Assembly: GCA_009780695.1 (NCBI GenBank)
Contig: WQZN01000004.1
Location: forward strand, 62,001-126,000
Length of the DNA: 64,000 bases
Direction of reading: 5' to 3'
Source: Microbacteriaceae bacterium
GTDB taxonomy: Bacteria > Actinomycetota > Actinomycetes > Actinomycetales > Microbacteriaceae
Numbering within the stretch: the first letter of the stretch is position 1; every line of letters begins with the position of its first letter. The notes under the pieces were generated by a model. The model did not search any database, was not told the origin of the DNA, and saw only the letters and a list, made by a program, of their open reading frames with translations. The translations under genes were made by a program, and so were the position numbers. Positions 55,895 through 63,533 of the stretch are shown here, piece by piece.

Positions 55895-57142
55895 ATGGCA
55901 CGCAGGGCTGCGGCATCACTCGATGCCTTCGACGCCCTGATCGCCGACCTCGCCGCCGCGGGGGAAGTGCCCGATTCCGAGGTCCGCGCGCTGGCCGCTC
56001 AAGATGCGGCGCCGCAGACGAGCGAGATCCCCGTGCAGGATGTCCGGCGCTGGGCGCTCGCAGCGGAAGCCCCGGTCGCGCCCGCGGCCGCCCCTGCGGC
56101 TCCGGCCGTTGCGACGGCCCCCGCCGTCGCGGCCGCCCAGCCGGCCGCACCGGTCGCGTCCGCCGATCAGCCGCTCACGCGCCGCCAGCTCCGCGCGCTG
56201 CGCGAGGCGCAGAGCGCGCAGGCGGCCGAAGGCGCCGTACCGACCGTCGACGTCGCCGCGCCGACCGCCGCGACGACTTTCGCCGCCGCGCCCGAGGCCC
56301 CGGCGGCGTCCGTCGCGCCGACCGCCGCCGCGCCGGTGCTCGAGCAGGCCGCCGCCGCACCCGACATCCAGGCCGAGATCGACGCGGAGAACGCGCGCCG
56401 CACCGCGCGCCTGATCCACTCGCACCGGGTGCACCCCGAGTTCCTGCCCGCCGTCACGACGCCGATCGCGCTCGGCGCGACGCGCCCGAAGAAGCGCAGC
56501 GGCTATCGCACGATGCTCGCGGGCATCGGCTCGCTCGTGCTCGTGCCCGCGCTGTGGATCGTGCCGCCGGCCACCGCCTCGACGACGCCCGGTCAGCAGA
56601 TCGTCGACAGCCACGGCAACACCGCGATGCAGATCATGTCGATCGGCGAGAACGCCGCGAGTCCGAGCGTCGCGCAGACGGGCTACGTCGCGAGCGCGAT
56701 CGCCTCGATCGTCGCGAGCGAGGGCGGCGCCGCGGTGGACGTCGCGATGCCGGCGATCCTCGCGGCGATCACGGCGGGCGGCCCCCGCGCGCAGATCGTG
56801 GAGACGGCGATGAGCTACATCGGAACGCCGTACGTCTTCGGCGGGGCGAGCCACACCGGCATCGACTGCTCGGGCCTCACGATGCGCGCCTACGAGTCGA
56901 TCGGCATCGAGATGGCGCACTACGTGCCCACGCAGGACGCGCTGGGCACCCGCATCACCGAGACCGAGGCCAAGCCCGGCGACCTCGTCGTGTTCGACAA
57001 CGAGGACCACATCGGCATCTACCTCGGCGACAACCAGGTGATCGCGGCCCCCGAGCCCGGTCGCCGCGTGTCGATCGAGTCCGTCGACCTGTGGAAGCCG
57101 ATCGGCATCCACTTCACGCGCATCCTGCCCGCCGGGAAGTAG
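55895..57142 (+). CDS. Membrane-anchored NlpC/P60 protein with cytoplasmic Ala/Pro-rich region
   Basis: 415 residues. The first 200 are hydrophilic, then Ala/Pro-rich (about 65-155), with [13 protein letters not shown] and [16 protein letters not shown] segments. A single membrane helix ([20 protein letters not shown], near residue 210) follows KKRSGYR, so the N-terminus stays inside. The NlpC/P60 domain outside has [13 protein letters not shown] and [10 protein letters not shown]. This type II layout with a large cytoplasmic part is unusual for an NlpC/P60 enzyme and could link wall cutting to an internal partner. The leader (55711-55894) has a -10-like TGATAAG and a stem GGTCTG/CAGACC (55793-55844). 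Confidence 0.87.
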   Translation: MARRAAASLDAFDALIADLAAAGEVPDSEVRALAAQDAAPQTSEIPVQDVRRWALAAEAPVAPAAAPAAPAVATAPAVAAAQPAAPVASADQPLTRRQLRALREAQSAQAAEGAVPTVDVAAPTAATTFAAAPEAPAASVAPTAAAPVLEQAAAAPDIQAEIDAENARRTARLIHSHRVHPEFLPAVTTPIALGATRPKKRSGYRTMLAGIGSLVLVPALWIVPPATASTTPGQQIVDSHGNTAMQIMSIGENAASPSVAQTGYVASAIASIVASEGGAAVDVAMPAILAAITAGGPRAQIVETAMSYIGTPYVFGGASHTGIDCSGLTMRAYESIGIEMAHYVPTQDALGTRITETEAKPGDLVVFDNEDHIGIYLGDNQVIAAPEPGRRVSIESVDLWKPIGIHFTRILPAGK

Positions 57143-58227
57143 TGCCGTCGACGAGAATTGATCTCGTGACGGATGCCGCGCCTCGCCTGACCCCGCGCTG
57201 GCGCGACCTGCTCGAGTTCCGGCCCTACGATCGCGACCACTGGGCCGCGCTGCGTGTGGCCCTCGCGATCGCGATCCCGATGGTCGTGCTCTGGGCGATC
57301 GGGCGCTCCGACCTCGCGCTCTACGCTGTGTTCGGCGCGTTCACGAGCGTGTACGGCCGCAACTTCCCGCACTTCTCGCGTCTGCGGCTGCAGGCGATCG
57401 CCGGCTCGGTGCAGTTCGCGTCGCTCGCCGTCGGCGGGCTGATCGCGCTGTCGCCCGCGCGGCACCTGATCGTGACCGTGGTCGCGGCGGTGTGGGCCGG
57501 CGCGTGCTCGCTGCTCGCGGACCGGGTGCGGTGGGTGCCGCCGGGGCCGATGTTCCAGGTCTTCGCGCTCGCGGCCGTGGCATCCGGGGCCACCACTCTG
57601 CACGAACTGGGGGCCGGCCTGCTCGCGGGTGCCAGCTCGATCGCGTGCGCCCTGCTGATCGGCTTCGCCGGGCGGGTGCTGTGGCGGAAGGGCCCCGGTC
57701 TGCTGCACAACCCATACACGCAGCCGATCGTGATCCCGCCGCCGACGGGCGGGGTCGTCCAGCGCGCGGTCGCGTATGCGGTGGGTGCGGCCGTGGCGGG
57801 CGTCATCCCGCTCCTCATCGGCATCGGGCACCCGTACTGGGCCGTGGTCGCCGCGATCGCCGCGCTCTCGGTGCCGAGCGGCTATCACCGGGTACTGCGG
57901 GCGACCCAGCGTTTCGTGGGCACCATGATCGGCCTCGGTCTGGGCGCCGCGCTGCTCGCGTTCCACCCGGCGGGGCTGTGGGCGATCCTGCTCGTCGTGC
58001 TGCTGCAGGCGGCGGCCGAGCTGTTCGTCGTGCGGAACTACTCGCTCGCGATGATCTTCCTCACGCCGCTCGTGCTCGTGATCGGAGAGATGGCGGGGCC
58101 GCAGCCCGTCGGCGAGCTCGCCTGGCAGCGCGGCGTCGAGACCTTCATCGGCGTCGCGGTGGCCGTCGTCATCGTGCTCGTGCTCGAGTGGCGCGGCCGT
58201 CGCGACGCCGAGCGGTCAGCTCAGTAG
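57142..58227 (+). CDS. FUSC-family inner membrane protein
   Basis: 361 residues from the GTG inside the preceding stop (TAGTG); GTG 57166 is an alternative. Eight to ten hydrophobic segments form two sets separated by a loop (RKGPGLLHNPYTQPIVIPPPTGG). LRVALAIAIPMVVLWAIGRSDLALYAVFGAFTSVYG is the FUSC/aromatic-acid exporter opening. Related proteins export aromatic acids or fusaric acid, or function is unknown. Coupling to the P60 gene hints at an envelope role. It ends overlapping the convergent lipoprotein gene by 7 bases. Confidence 0.85.
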   Translation: MPSTRIDLVTDAAPRLTPRWRDLLEFRPYDRDHWAALRVALAIAIPMVVLWAIGRSDLALYAVFGAFTSVYGRNFPHFSRLRLQAIAGSVQFASLAVGGLIALSPARHLIVTVVAAVWAGACSLLADRVRWVPPGPMFQVFALAAVASGATTLHELGAGLLAGASSIACALLIGFAGRVLWRKGPGLLHNPYTQPIVIPPPTGGVVQRAVAYAVGAAVAGVIPLLIGIGHPYWAVVAAIAALSVPSGYHRVLRATQRFVGTMIGLGLGAALLAFHPAGLWAILLVVLLQAAAELFVVRNYSLAMIFLTPLVLVIGEMAGPQPVGELAWQRGVETFIGVAVAVVIVLVLEWRGRRDAERSAQ

Positions 58228-58760
58228 CCGGAGCCCGTCGCCGCGCTCGACTTCGTGATCTTCGCGCCGTCGGCGCCGACGACCCACCACGCGGCACCGA
58301 ACCCGGTGTTGCCCTGGCCCGTGACATCCCCGGGCTTCTGATCGCCGCCGTAGGTGTACAGCGGCAGGCCGTCCAGCGTGACCTGCTTCGTGCCGTTCGG
58401 CCCCGCGATCGTGCCCACGGTGCCGGTCACGCCCGAGAGCATCGGCGTGCTCGACGTCGTGACGGGCGGCCAGTAGGTGAGGCACTGGCCCGTGCAGGTG
58501 CTCGCGGTCTCGCCCTTGGTGTCCTTGTCGAAGACGTACACGGCCATGCCCGCGCTGTCGACGACCACGGTGCCGAGCGAGGTCTGGGCGGTCGTCAGCG
58601 AGTTGCCGTCGGGGGTGGCGGATGCCCCGCCGCCGGTGGCACGTGGCGAAGTGGTGCCGTACGCGCCGCCGGTGGCGCCCGTCCCACCCGAGCAGCCGGC
58701 GAGGGCGAGCCCGGCGAGGGCGGCCCCGGCGACGGCGATGGCGATCTTGTTCGTGCTCAT
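58221..58760 (-). CDS. YxYxxD-type lipoprotein (COG4315-like), ECF-regulon member
   Basis: 179 residues. Lipobox LAGC puts the lipid on Cys23. A Gly/Ala/Thr linker follows, then two repeats of the secreted repeat family: MAVYVFDKDTKGE and LPLYTYGGDQKPG, the Y-x-(F/Y)-x-x-D motif. CTGQCLTYWPP has a cysteine pair typical of the family, possibly a disulfide or a metal site. Role unknown; an envelope or redox function has been suggested for some members. An ECF promoter (TGAACC-N16-CGTG) ends 8 bases before the ATG, so the mRNA should be leaderless and made by the adjacent sigma factor. Confidence 0.85.
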   Translation of the reverse strand: MSTNKIAIAVAGAALAGLALAGCSGGTGATGGAYGTTSPRATGGGASATPDGNSLTTAQTSLGTVVVDSAGMAVYVFDKDTKGETASTCTGQCLTYWPPVTTSSTPMLSGVTGTVGTIAGPNGTKQVTLDGLPLYTYGGDQKPGDVTGQGNTGFGAAWWVVGADGAKITKSSAATGSGY

Positions 58761-58768
58761 GCCGGTGT

Positions 58769-58794
58769 CACGAGGTTCGGGCCGACGGGGTTCA
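58769..58794 (-). promoter_or_regulatory. ECF-type promoter of the lipoprotein gene
   Basis: Minus strand: TGAACC (58794-58789), 16-base spacer, CGTG (58772-58769), then 8 bases to the ATG at 58760. It has the same boxes and spacing as the sites at 60137 and 60201. The -35 GAAC word is the hallmark of ECF promoters. Confidence 0.8.
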
Positions 58795-58854
58795 TCGCGG
58801 CGGGTTCCAGGACGCGTCGAGTTCGATGCGGCACTGGTGCGGCGCGGGCCCCGG

Positions 58855-59607
58855 TCAGTTCACGGGTGCGCTGAGCAGCACCGCGCCGCTCGACGCGTCG
58901 CGGATCTCGACCGTGCGCAGCCGGGCGATCGGGGTGTCGACGGCGCCCGAGGCGCGGATCGTCGTGCCCGGCGACGCCGACCAGGAGGCGACGCGGGATG
59001 CCTGGCCCGAGGCATCCGTCACATACAGCGCGTAGTGGCCCGTCGTCGCGTAGGCGCCGGGCGGGCTGTCGTAGCGGCAGTCCATCGCGAGCGCCGTGCC
59101 CCAGTCGTGCGCGGTCAGGTCGACGGTCGCCGAGAGCGGGCTCGGCGCCGTCTGGGCGAGGGTGAGCGCGGTGGTCGGGGCCGGCGGCGTGTCGAGCGCG
59201 GTCGGCAGCACGACGGCCGCGGCGATCGCGGCGGCCGCGAGCGCTGCGATGCCGGCAGTGAGCCAGCGGCGCCGGGTGCGGTGGCGGCGGACGCGGTGGG
59301 CGAGGGCCCGGAGGGAGGGGGGCGCGGGCTGCGGGGTCTCCATTCGGCCTGGCGGCCTCAGCCGACCGGCGGGGTCGTCCGTCGCTCCTCGCCGGTCGAC
59401 CGAGCGCAGTGAATGGTGGCCGAGGGCCTCCGCCTCCGGCACCTGCGCCAGCAGCGCCGGCATCACCGCGAGCTCGGCGACGGACATCCGGCATTCGGCG
59501 CAGCCCTCGAGGTGCAGCTCGAAGAGGCGGCGGTCGGCGGCCGACAGGGCGCCCAGGACGTACGCGGCGTCCCACTCGTGCAGCTCGGCGCGGGCGTCTT
59601 CAGTCAC
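58855..59607 (-). CDS. Zinc anti-sigma factor (RslA/RskA-like) with in-frame repeat insertion
   Basis: 250 residues from GTG 59607, which overlaps the sigma stop by 4 bases. The N-terminus has a ZAS domain: HEWDAAYVLGALSAADRRLFE followed by the zinc box HLEGCAEC (H-x3-C-x2-C). One membrane helix (about 117-140) and an external domain (about 145-250, RskA-like) follow. It should hold the sigma factor inactive and release it on an envelope or redox signal. Residues 64-90 are encoded by a copy of repeat family 4 (59340-59416), placed in the cytoplasmic linker between the zinc domain and the helix. Closest known parallel: SigL/RslA of mycobacteria. Confidence 0.88.
   Translation of the reverse strand: MTEDARAELHEWDAAYVLGALSAADRRLFELHLEGCAECRMSVAELAVMPALLAQVPEAEALGHHSLRSVDRRGATDDPAGRLRPPGRMETPQPAPPSLRALAHRVRRHRTRRRWLTAGIAALAAAAIAAAVVLPTALDTPPAPTTALTLAQTAPSPLSATVDLTAHDWGTALAMDCRYDSPPGAYATTGHYALYVTDASGQASRVASWSASPGTTIRASGAVDTPIARLRTVEIRDASSGAVLLSAPVN
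59340..59416. repeat. Family 4 repeat inside the anti-sigma coding region
   Basis: CCATTC and GAATGG frame an inverted pair that carries CCGACCGGCG on one side and CGCCGGTCGACCGAGCGCAG on the other. It encodes residues 64-90 (HHSLRSVDRRGATDD...) without breaking the frame. The family's other copies lie between genes. Confidence 0.75.
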
Positions 59608-60113
59608 CGCGTCACCCCTTTCTCCTGCAGCGCGAGCCGCAGCGCGCGCAGCCCGTAGTGCATCCGGCTCTTCACGGTCCCTTCGGGAATCCCCAGCTCG
59701 GACGACATCTCCGCGACCGAGCGGCCGCCGTAGTAGGCGCGCACGATCACCTCGCGGTGCTCGACGGTGAGCGCCGCGAGGGCGTCGCCGACGAGCCAGC
59801 CGTCGAGCAGCCGCTCGGTCTCGTCGACCGCGGCGGGCTCGGGCATGGCCTCGTCGGCCACGACGGTCTCGTGCCGCCGTCTGGCGCTGCGGGCCTCGTC
59901 GATCACGAGGTTGCGCGCGACCGTGAAGAGCCACGCGCGGGCGGATGCCTCGCGCTGGTCGAGCACGGCGGGCTTCTTCCACGCCCGGAAGAGCGTCTCC
60001 TGCACGATGTCGTCGGCGGCCGCGGCGTCCCCGGTGAGCGAGGTCACATAGCGCCGCAGGGCGGGCGCGTGCTCGTCGTGCAGGGCGCGCAGCAGCGCGT
60101 CGTCGTCGCCCAT
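59604..60113 (-). CDS. ECF sigma factor (SigL/SigK-like)
   Basis: 169 residues. Region 2 (DIVQETLFRAWKK, ARAWLFTVARNLVIDEARS) and region 4 (HREVIVRAYYGGRSVAEMSSELGIPEGTVKSRMHYGLRALR) are both present, with no region 1 or 3, as in ECF sigma factors. The strong site GGAGGAGGTG lies before the ATG. It overlaps the anti-sigma gene. An own promoter of the type TGAACC-N16-CGTG lies 23 bases upstream, so it should control itself, the lipoprotein gene and the divergent DUF2231-like gene. The boxes resemble, from memory, the SigL promoter pattern of Mycobacterium tuberculosis. Confidence 0.93.
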   Translation of the reverse strand: MGDDDALLRALHDEHAPALRRYVTSLTGDAAAADDIVQETLFRAWKKPAVLDQREASARAWLFTVARNLVIDEARSARRRHETVVADEAMPEPAAVDETERLLDGWLVGDALAALTVEHREVIVRAYYGGRSVAEMSSELGIPEGTVKSRMHYGLRALRLALQEKGVTR

Positions 60114-60136
60114 CGCGCCACCTCCTCCGCAGGGGA

Positions 60137-60162
60137 CACGAGGTGGCGCGGTGCCGGGTTCA
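60137..60162 (-). promoter_or_regulatory. ECF-type promoter of the sigma factor gene (autoregulatory)
   Basis: Minus strand: TGAACC (60162-60157), 16-base spacer, CGTGTC beginning at 60140. A 23-base leader with GGAGGAGGTG precedes the ATG at 60113, unlike the two leaderless targets. Confidence 0.8.
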
Positions 60163-60200
60163 CCGACCTCCTCGACGCGCCGTCCTCGCTGTTCACAGAA

Positions 60201-60226
60201 TGAACCTCACCGACGCGGATAGCGTG
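60201..60226 (+). promoter_or_regulatory. ECF-type promoter of the DUF2231-like gene
   Basis: TGAACC (60201-60206), 16-base spacer, CGTG (60223-60226), then 8 bases to the ATG, the same distance as for the lipoprotein gene. A housekeeping-like TAGCGT overlaps it (60220-60225). Confidence 0.78.
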
Positions 60227-60234
60227 CGAGCATC

Positions 60235-60726
60235 ATGGATTTCACGACGTTCGCGGGCCTGCCCCTGCACATCCTGCTCGTGCACGTGATGGTGGTCGGC
60301 GGCCCGCTCGCCGCGCTCGCCGTGCTGCTGCACGCGTTCTGGCCCGCGGCGCGGCGCCGGCTCGGGGTCGTCACCCCGCTCGCGGGGCTCGTGGTGCTCG
60401 TGCTCACGCCGATCACGGTGCGCGCGGGGGAGTACCTGCAGTCGCGCATCGCCACGACGACGCCCGAGCTCGCGGAGCACGTCATCCGCGGCGAGGGGCT
60501 GCTGCCGTGGTCGGTCGCGCTGTTCGTCGTCGGGCTCGCCGAGTGGCTGTGGTGGCGCTTCGCCGTCGGCGGGGCGCTGGATGCCCGACTCACCCCGGCC
60601 CTGCGCTGGGGCGGCACCACGCTCATCTGGATCTGCGCGGCGCTCATCGGCGTCGGCTTCATCGTCGAGATCGTCCTGATCGGCGACTCGGGCGCGCGGG
60701 CGGTCTGGGGCGGCATCGTCGGGTAG
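60235..60726 (+). CDS. DUF2231-like four-helix membrane protein
   Basis: 163 residues with four hydrophobic helices. LPLHILLVHVMVVGGPLAALAVLLHAFWP resembles the DUF2231 opening (H-x-x-LVH). TVRAGEYLQSRI and a charged segment lie in the loop between helices 2 and 3. Role unknown; the family is sometimes near redox or haem-related genes. It diverges from the sigma operon and has a matching ECF promoter, so it is probably part of the same stress response. No Shine-Dalgarno sequence is present. Confidence 0.75.
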   Translation: MDFTTFAGLPLHILLVHVMVVGGPLAALAVLLHAFWPAARRRLGVVTPLAGLVVLVLTPITVRAGEYLQSRIATTTPELAEHVIRGEGLLPWSVALFVVGLAEWLWWRFAVGGALDARLTPALRWGGTTLIWICAALIGVGFIVEIVLIGDSGARAVWGGIVG

Positions 60727-60756
60727 CGGCCTCAGGCCGGTCCACGCACCCGTGAG

Positions 60757-60835
60757 GTGCCCGGATGTCGCGGATGTGCCCGGACGTCCGGGCACATCCG
60801 CGACGGGTGGGCACTCCTCGCCGACATCCGGGCAC
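60757..60835. repeat. Nested palindrome between convergent genes
   Basis: A perfect 38-bp palindrome without a loop (60767-60804, centre GGACGTCC) lies inside a second pair of 14-base arms, GTGCCCGGATGTCG (60757-60770) and its complement (60822-60835). The two alternative foldings share the left arm. It follows the DUF2231-like gene and precedes the end of the dehydrogenase gene. No T tract. Confidence 0.85.
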
Positions 60836-60862
60836 GGTGGCGACGGTCGGCGAGAGGCGCGC

Positions 60863-61801
60863 CTACGAGCGCAGCACCACGTTCTCCGGCTCCTCGCCGG
60901 CGAGCAGATGGTCGATCTGGCGCCGCAGCAGGCGCGCCATCCGCGGCGCCATCGACGAGGCGTTGCCGCCGACGTGCGGCGAGATGAGCACCCCCGGGGC
61001 CGACCACAGCGGGTGGTCGGCGGGCAGCGGCTCGGGGTCGGTCACGTCGAGGGCGAAGCGCAGGCGCCCCGCCTCGGCGAGCACCGCGTCCGTCGACAGC
61101 ACCGGGCCGCGCGCGACGTTCACGACGAGCGCGTCGTCGGCGAGCAGGGCGAGCTCGGCGGCGCCGACCAGGCCGCGGGTCGCCGGGGTCAGCGGGGTGC
61201 CGACGACGACGACATCCGCCTCGGGCAGCAGTGCGGGCAGCTCGGCGATCGCGTGCACGTGGCCCGCGGCATCCTCACGGGCGGACGAGGCCACGCGGAT
61301 GACGCGCGCCACCTCGAACGGCGCGAGCCGCGCCTCGACCGCCTTGCCGACGCCGCCGTAGCCGAGGATCAGCACCGTGCGGTCGGCGAGCGAGGGCCGC
61401 GCGCCGCCGCGCCACTCGCCGCGCCCGGCCTGCCGCACGAAGTCGTCGAGCCCGCGCTGCGAGGCGAGGATCAGCGCGAGTGCGAGCTCGGCCGTCGCGG
61501 TCTCGTGCACGGTCGTCGCGTTCGCGAAGACGAGGCCGGCGGGCAGGATGTCGGCGACGCCGTCGTACCCGATCGACTGCGACTGCACGAGGCGCACGGC
61601 CGCGCCCTCGAGCGACTGCAGCCGCTTCGAGCCCGCGCCCATGTACGGCGGCACGACCACGTCGACGTGCGGCACGGGCGGCGGGCCGGCGAGGTCCCAC
61701 TCGACGAACTCGACCGCGCCCGCGGGCAACGGAGGGTCGATGCGGGCGAGCTCGGCGACGAGCGTGTCATCGGGCAGGCTGACGATGAGGCGGTCCGGCA
61801 T
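60863..61801 (-). CDS. D-2-hydroxyacid dehydrogenase family protein
   Basis: 312 residues. VLILGYGGVGKAVEARL is the NAD-binding loop. VVNVARGPVLSTDAVL gives the catalytic arginine, DVTDPEPLPADHPLW the glutamate, and ISPHVGGNAS the histidine, the complete set of the family. Substrate unknown; glyoxylate/hydroxypyruvate-like acids are typical. TAGGCT lies 6 bases before the ATG (leaderless), and a LacI-type operator core is directly upstream of that box, suggesting repression by a LacI-family protein. Confidence 0.9.
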   Translation of the reverse strand: MPDRLIVSLPDDTLVAELARIDPPLPAGAVEFVEWDLAGPPPVPHVDVVVPPYMGAGSKRLQSLEGAAVRLVQSQSIGYDGVADILPAGLVFANATTVHETATAELALALILASQRGLDDFVRQAGRGEWRGGARPSLADRTVLILGYGGVGKAVEARLAPFEVARVIRVASSAREDAAGHVHAIAELPALLPEADVVVVGTPLTPATRGLVGAAELALLADDALVVNVARGPVLSTDAVLAEAGRLRFALDVTDPEPLPADHPLWSAPGVLISPHVGGNASSMAPRMARLLRRQIDHLLAGEEPENVVLRS

Positions 61802-61807
61802 AGTCCG

Positions 61808-61828
61808 AGCCTATTCGAATCGTTTCGA
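61808..61828 (-). promoter_or_regulatory. Promoter with LacI-type operator for the dehydrogenase gene
   Basis: Minus strand: TCGAAACGATTCGA (61828-61815) next to the -10 box TAGGCT (61813-61808), which ends 6 bases before the ATG. The operator core equals that at 24425 and nearly equals the perfect palindrome at 9058. Confidence 0.55.
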
Positions 61829-61841
61829 GCGCGGCGGGGCT

Positions 61842-61873
61842 GGTCTCCGTTCGCTGCGCTCGGTCGGCCGGCG
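61842..61873 (+). repeat. Single half-copy of repeat family 4
   Basis: It carries CTCCGTTCGCTGCGCTCGGT and GGCCGGCG, matching the unit before hemB and the arms at 43013 and 59340. It lies between the divergent dehydrogenase and ATP-grasp genes. Confidence 0.6.
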
Positions 61874-61943
61874 CAGAGCACCCGATACAAACCGCACTCG
61901 CGCCCGAAACGCCCGCGCAACACCGCGTTCCTAGCGTGAACCC

Positions 61944-63533
61944 ATGGCAGACCTGTTCGCGGGGTACGGAGCGAGTCCCGCTTCCGGGCGGCGGACGGCC
62001 GCCTTCGACGAGATGTTCTCCGACACGGAGGGCGCCGGACTCGGCGCCGACGGGGCAGTGCTGGCCGAGGCCCGCGCACCGTACCGCGAGCTGTACACGG
62101 CACTCGGCCGCATGACGCAGACCGAACTGCGCGGGCGGGCGGATGCCTTGGCCAACTCCTACCTGGCGCAGGGCGTCACCTTCGACTTCGCGGGGGAGGA
62201 GCGCCCGTTCCCGCTCGACGCGGTGCCGCGCATCATCCCGGAGGAGGAATGGGTCGACGTCGAGGCCGGCGTCAAGCAGCGGGTGAAGGCGCTCGAGGCG
62301 CTGCTCGCCGACGTCTACGGCCCGCAGTCGGCGGTGCGCGACGGGGTGATCCCGGCGAAGCTCATCGCGACCTCCGCCCACTACCACCGCCACGCCGCGG
62401 GCATCGAGAGCGCCAACGGGGTGCGGGTGCACGTCGCGGGCATCGACCTGATCCGCGACGAGCGCGGTGCGTGGCGCGTGCTCGAGGACAACCTGCGGGT
62501 GCCCTCCGGCGTCTCGTACATCGTCTCGAACCGGCGGGTGATGGCGCAGACGCTGCCCGAGCTGTTCGTGAAGATGGCGGTGCGTCCGGTGGGCGAGTAC
62601 CCCTATCGGCTGCTGCAGGCGCTGCGGGCATCCGCCCCCGCCGGAATCGACGACCCGGTCGTCGTCGTGCTCACGCCCGGCGTGCTCAACTCGGCCTATT
62701 ACGAGCACACGCTGCTCGCCCGCCTGATGGGCGTCGAGCTCGTCGAGGGCCGCGACCTCTACATGAGCGGCGGTTTCGTGTGGATGCGCACGACCGGCGG
62801 CCCGACCCGTGTCGACGTGATCTACCGGCGCATCGACGACGAGTACCTCGACCCGCTGCAGTTCCGCGCCGACTCGGTGCTGGGCACACCCGGCATCCTC
62901 ACGGCGGCGCGCCTCGGCAATGTCACGATCGCCAACGCGGTCGGCAACGGCGTCGCCGACGACAAGCTCATGTACACCTACATCCCCGACCTGATCAGGT
63001 ATTACCTCGGTGAGGACCCGATCATCCCGAACGTCGACACCTGGCGGCTCGAAGACCCCGGCGCGCTCGAAGAGGTGCTCGACCGGCTCGACGAGCTCGT
63101 CGTGAAGCCCGTCGACGGCTCGGGCGGCAAAGGGCTCGTCGTCGGCCCGGCGGCGAGCCGGAAGGAGCTCGGCGCCCTGCGTCGCAAGCTCATCGAGGAT
63201 CCGCGCGGCTGGATCGCCCAACCCGTCGTGCAGCTCTCGACGATCCCGACCCTCACCGAGGACGGCATGCAGCCGCGGCACACCGACCTGCGGCCGTTCG
63301 CGGTCAACGACGGCGACGACGTGTGGGTGCTGCCGGGCGGCCTGACGCGCGTCGCGCTGCCCGCCGGTCAGCTCGTCGTGAACTCGTCGCAGGGCGGCGG
63401 TTCCAAAGACACGTGGGTGCTGGGGCGCGGGGACGCCCCGACCACGGGGCCCCACGATGTCAGTGCCATCACCGCGGCCCAGGCCGCGCCCATCTCAGTG
63501 CTCACAGGGGCGTACGGAGGAGAGAATGCTTAG
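61944..63533 (+). CDS. Circularly permuted ATP-grasp protein (DUF404/DUF407)
   Basis: 529 residues. RIIPEEEWVDVEAGVKQRVKALEALLADVYG is the family opening. AWRVLEDNLRVPSGVSYIVSNRR, RVDVIYRRIDDEYLDPLQF and ELVVKPVDGSGGKGLVVG hold the ATP-grasp residues (the last is the glycine-rich phosphate loop), in permuted order. Such proteins are predicted amide or peptide ligases; the product is unknown. The family is always found next to an alpha-E (DUF403) gene and often a transglutaminase-like gene; the former follows with an 8-base overlap. TAGCGT lies 6 bases before the ATG. Confidence 0.93.
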   Translation: MADLFAGYGASPASGRRTAAFDEMFSDTEGAGLGADGAVLAEARAPYRELYTALGRMTQTELRGRADALANSYLAQGVTFDFAGEERPFPLDAVPRIIPEEEWVDVEAGVKQRVKALEALLADVYGPQSAVRDGVIPAKLIATSAHYHRHAAGIESANGVRVHVAGIDLIRDERGAWRVLEDNLRVPSGVSYIVSNRRVMAQTLPELFVKMAVRPVGEYPYRLLQALRASAPAGIDDPVVVVLTPGVLNSAYYEHTLLARLMGVELVEGRDLYMSGGFVWMRTTGGPTRVDVIYRRIDDEYLDPLQFRADSVLGTPGILTAARLGNVTIANAVGNGVADDKLMYTYIPDLIRYYLGEDPIIPNVDTWRLEDPGALEEVLDRLDELVVKPVDGSGGKGLVVGPAASRKELGALRRKLIEDPRGWIAQPVVQLSTIPTLTEDGMQPRHTDLRPFAVNDGDDVWVLPGGLTRVALPAGQLVVNSSQGGGSKDTWVLGRGDAPTTGPHDVSAITAAQAAPISVLTGAYGGENA

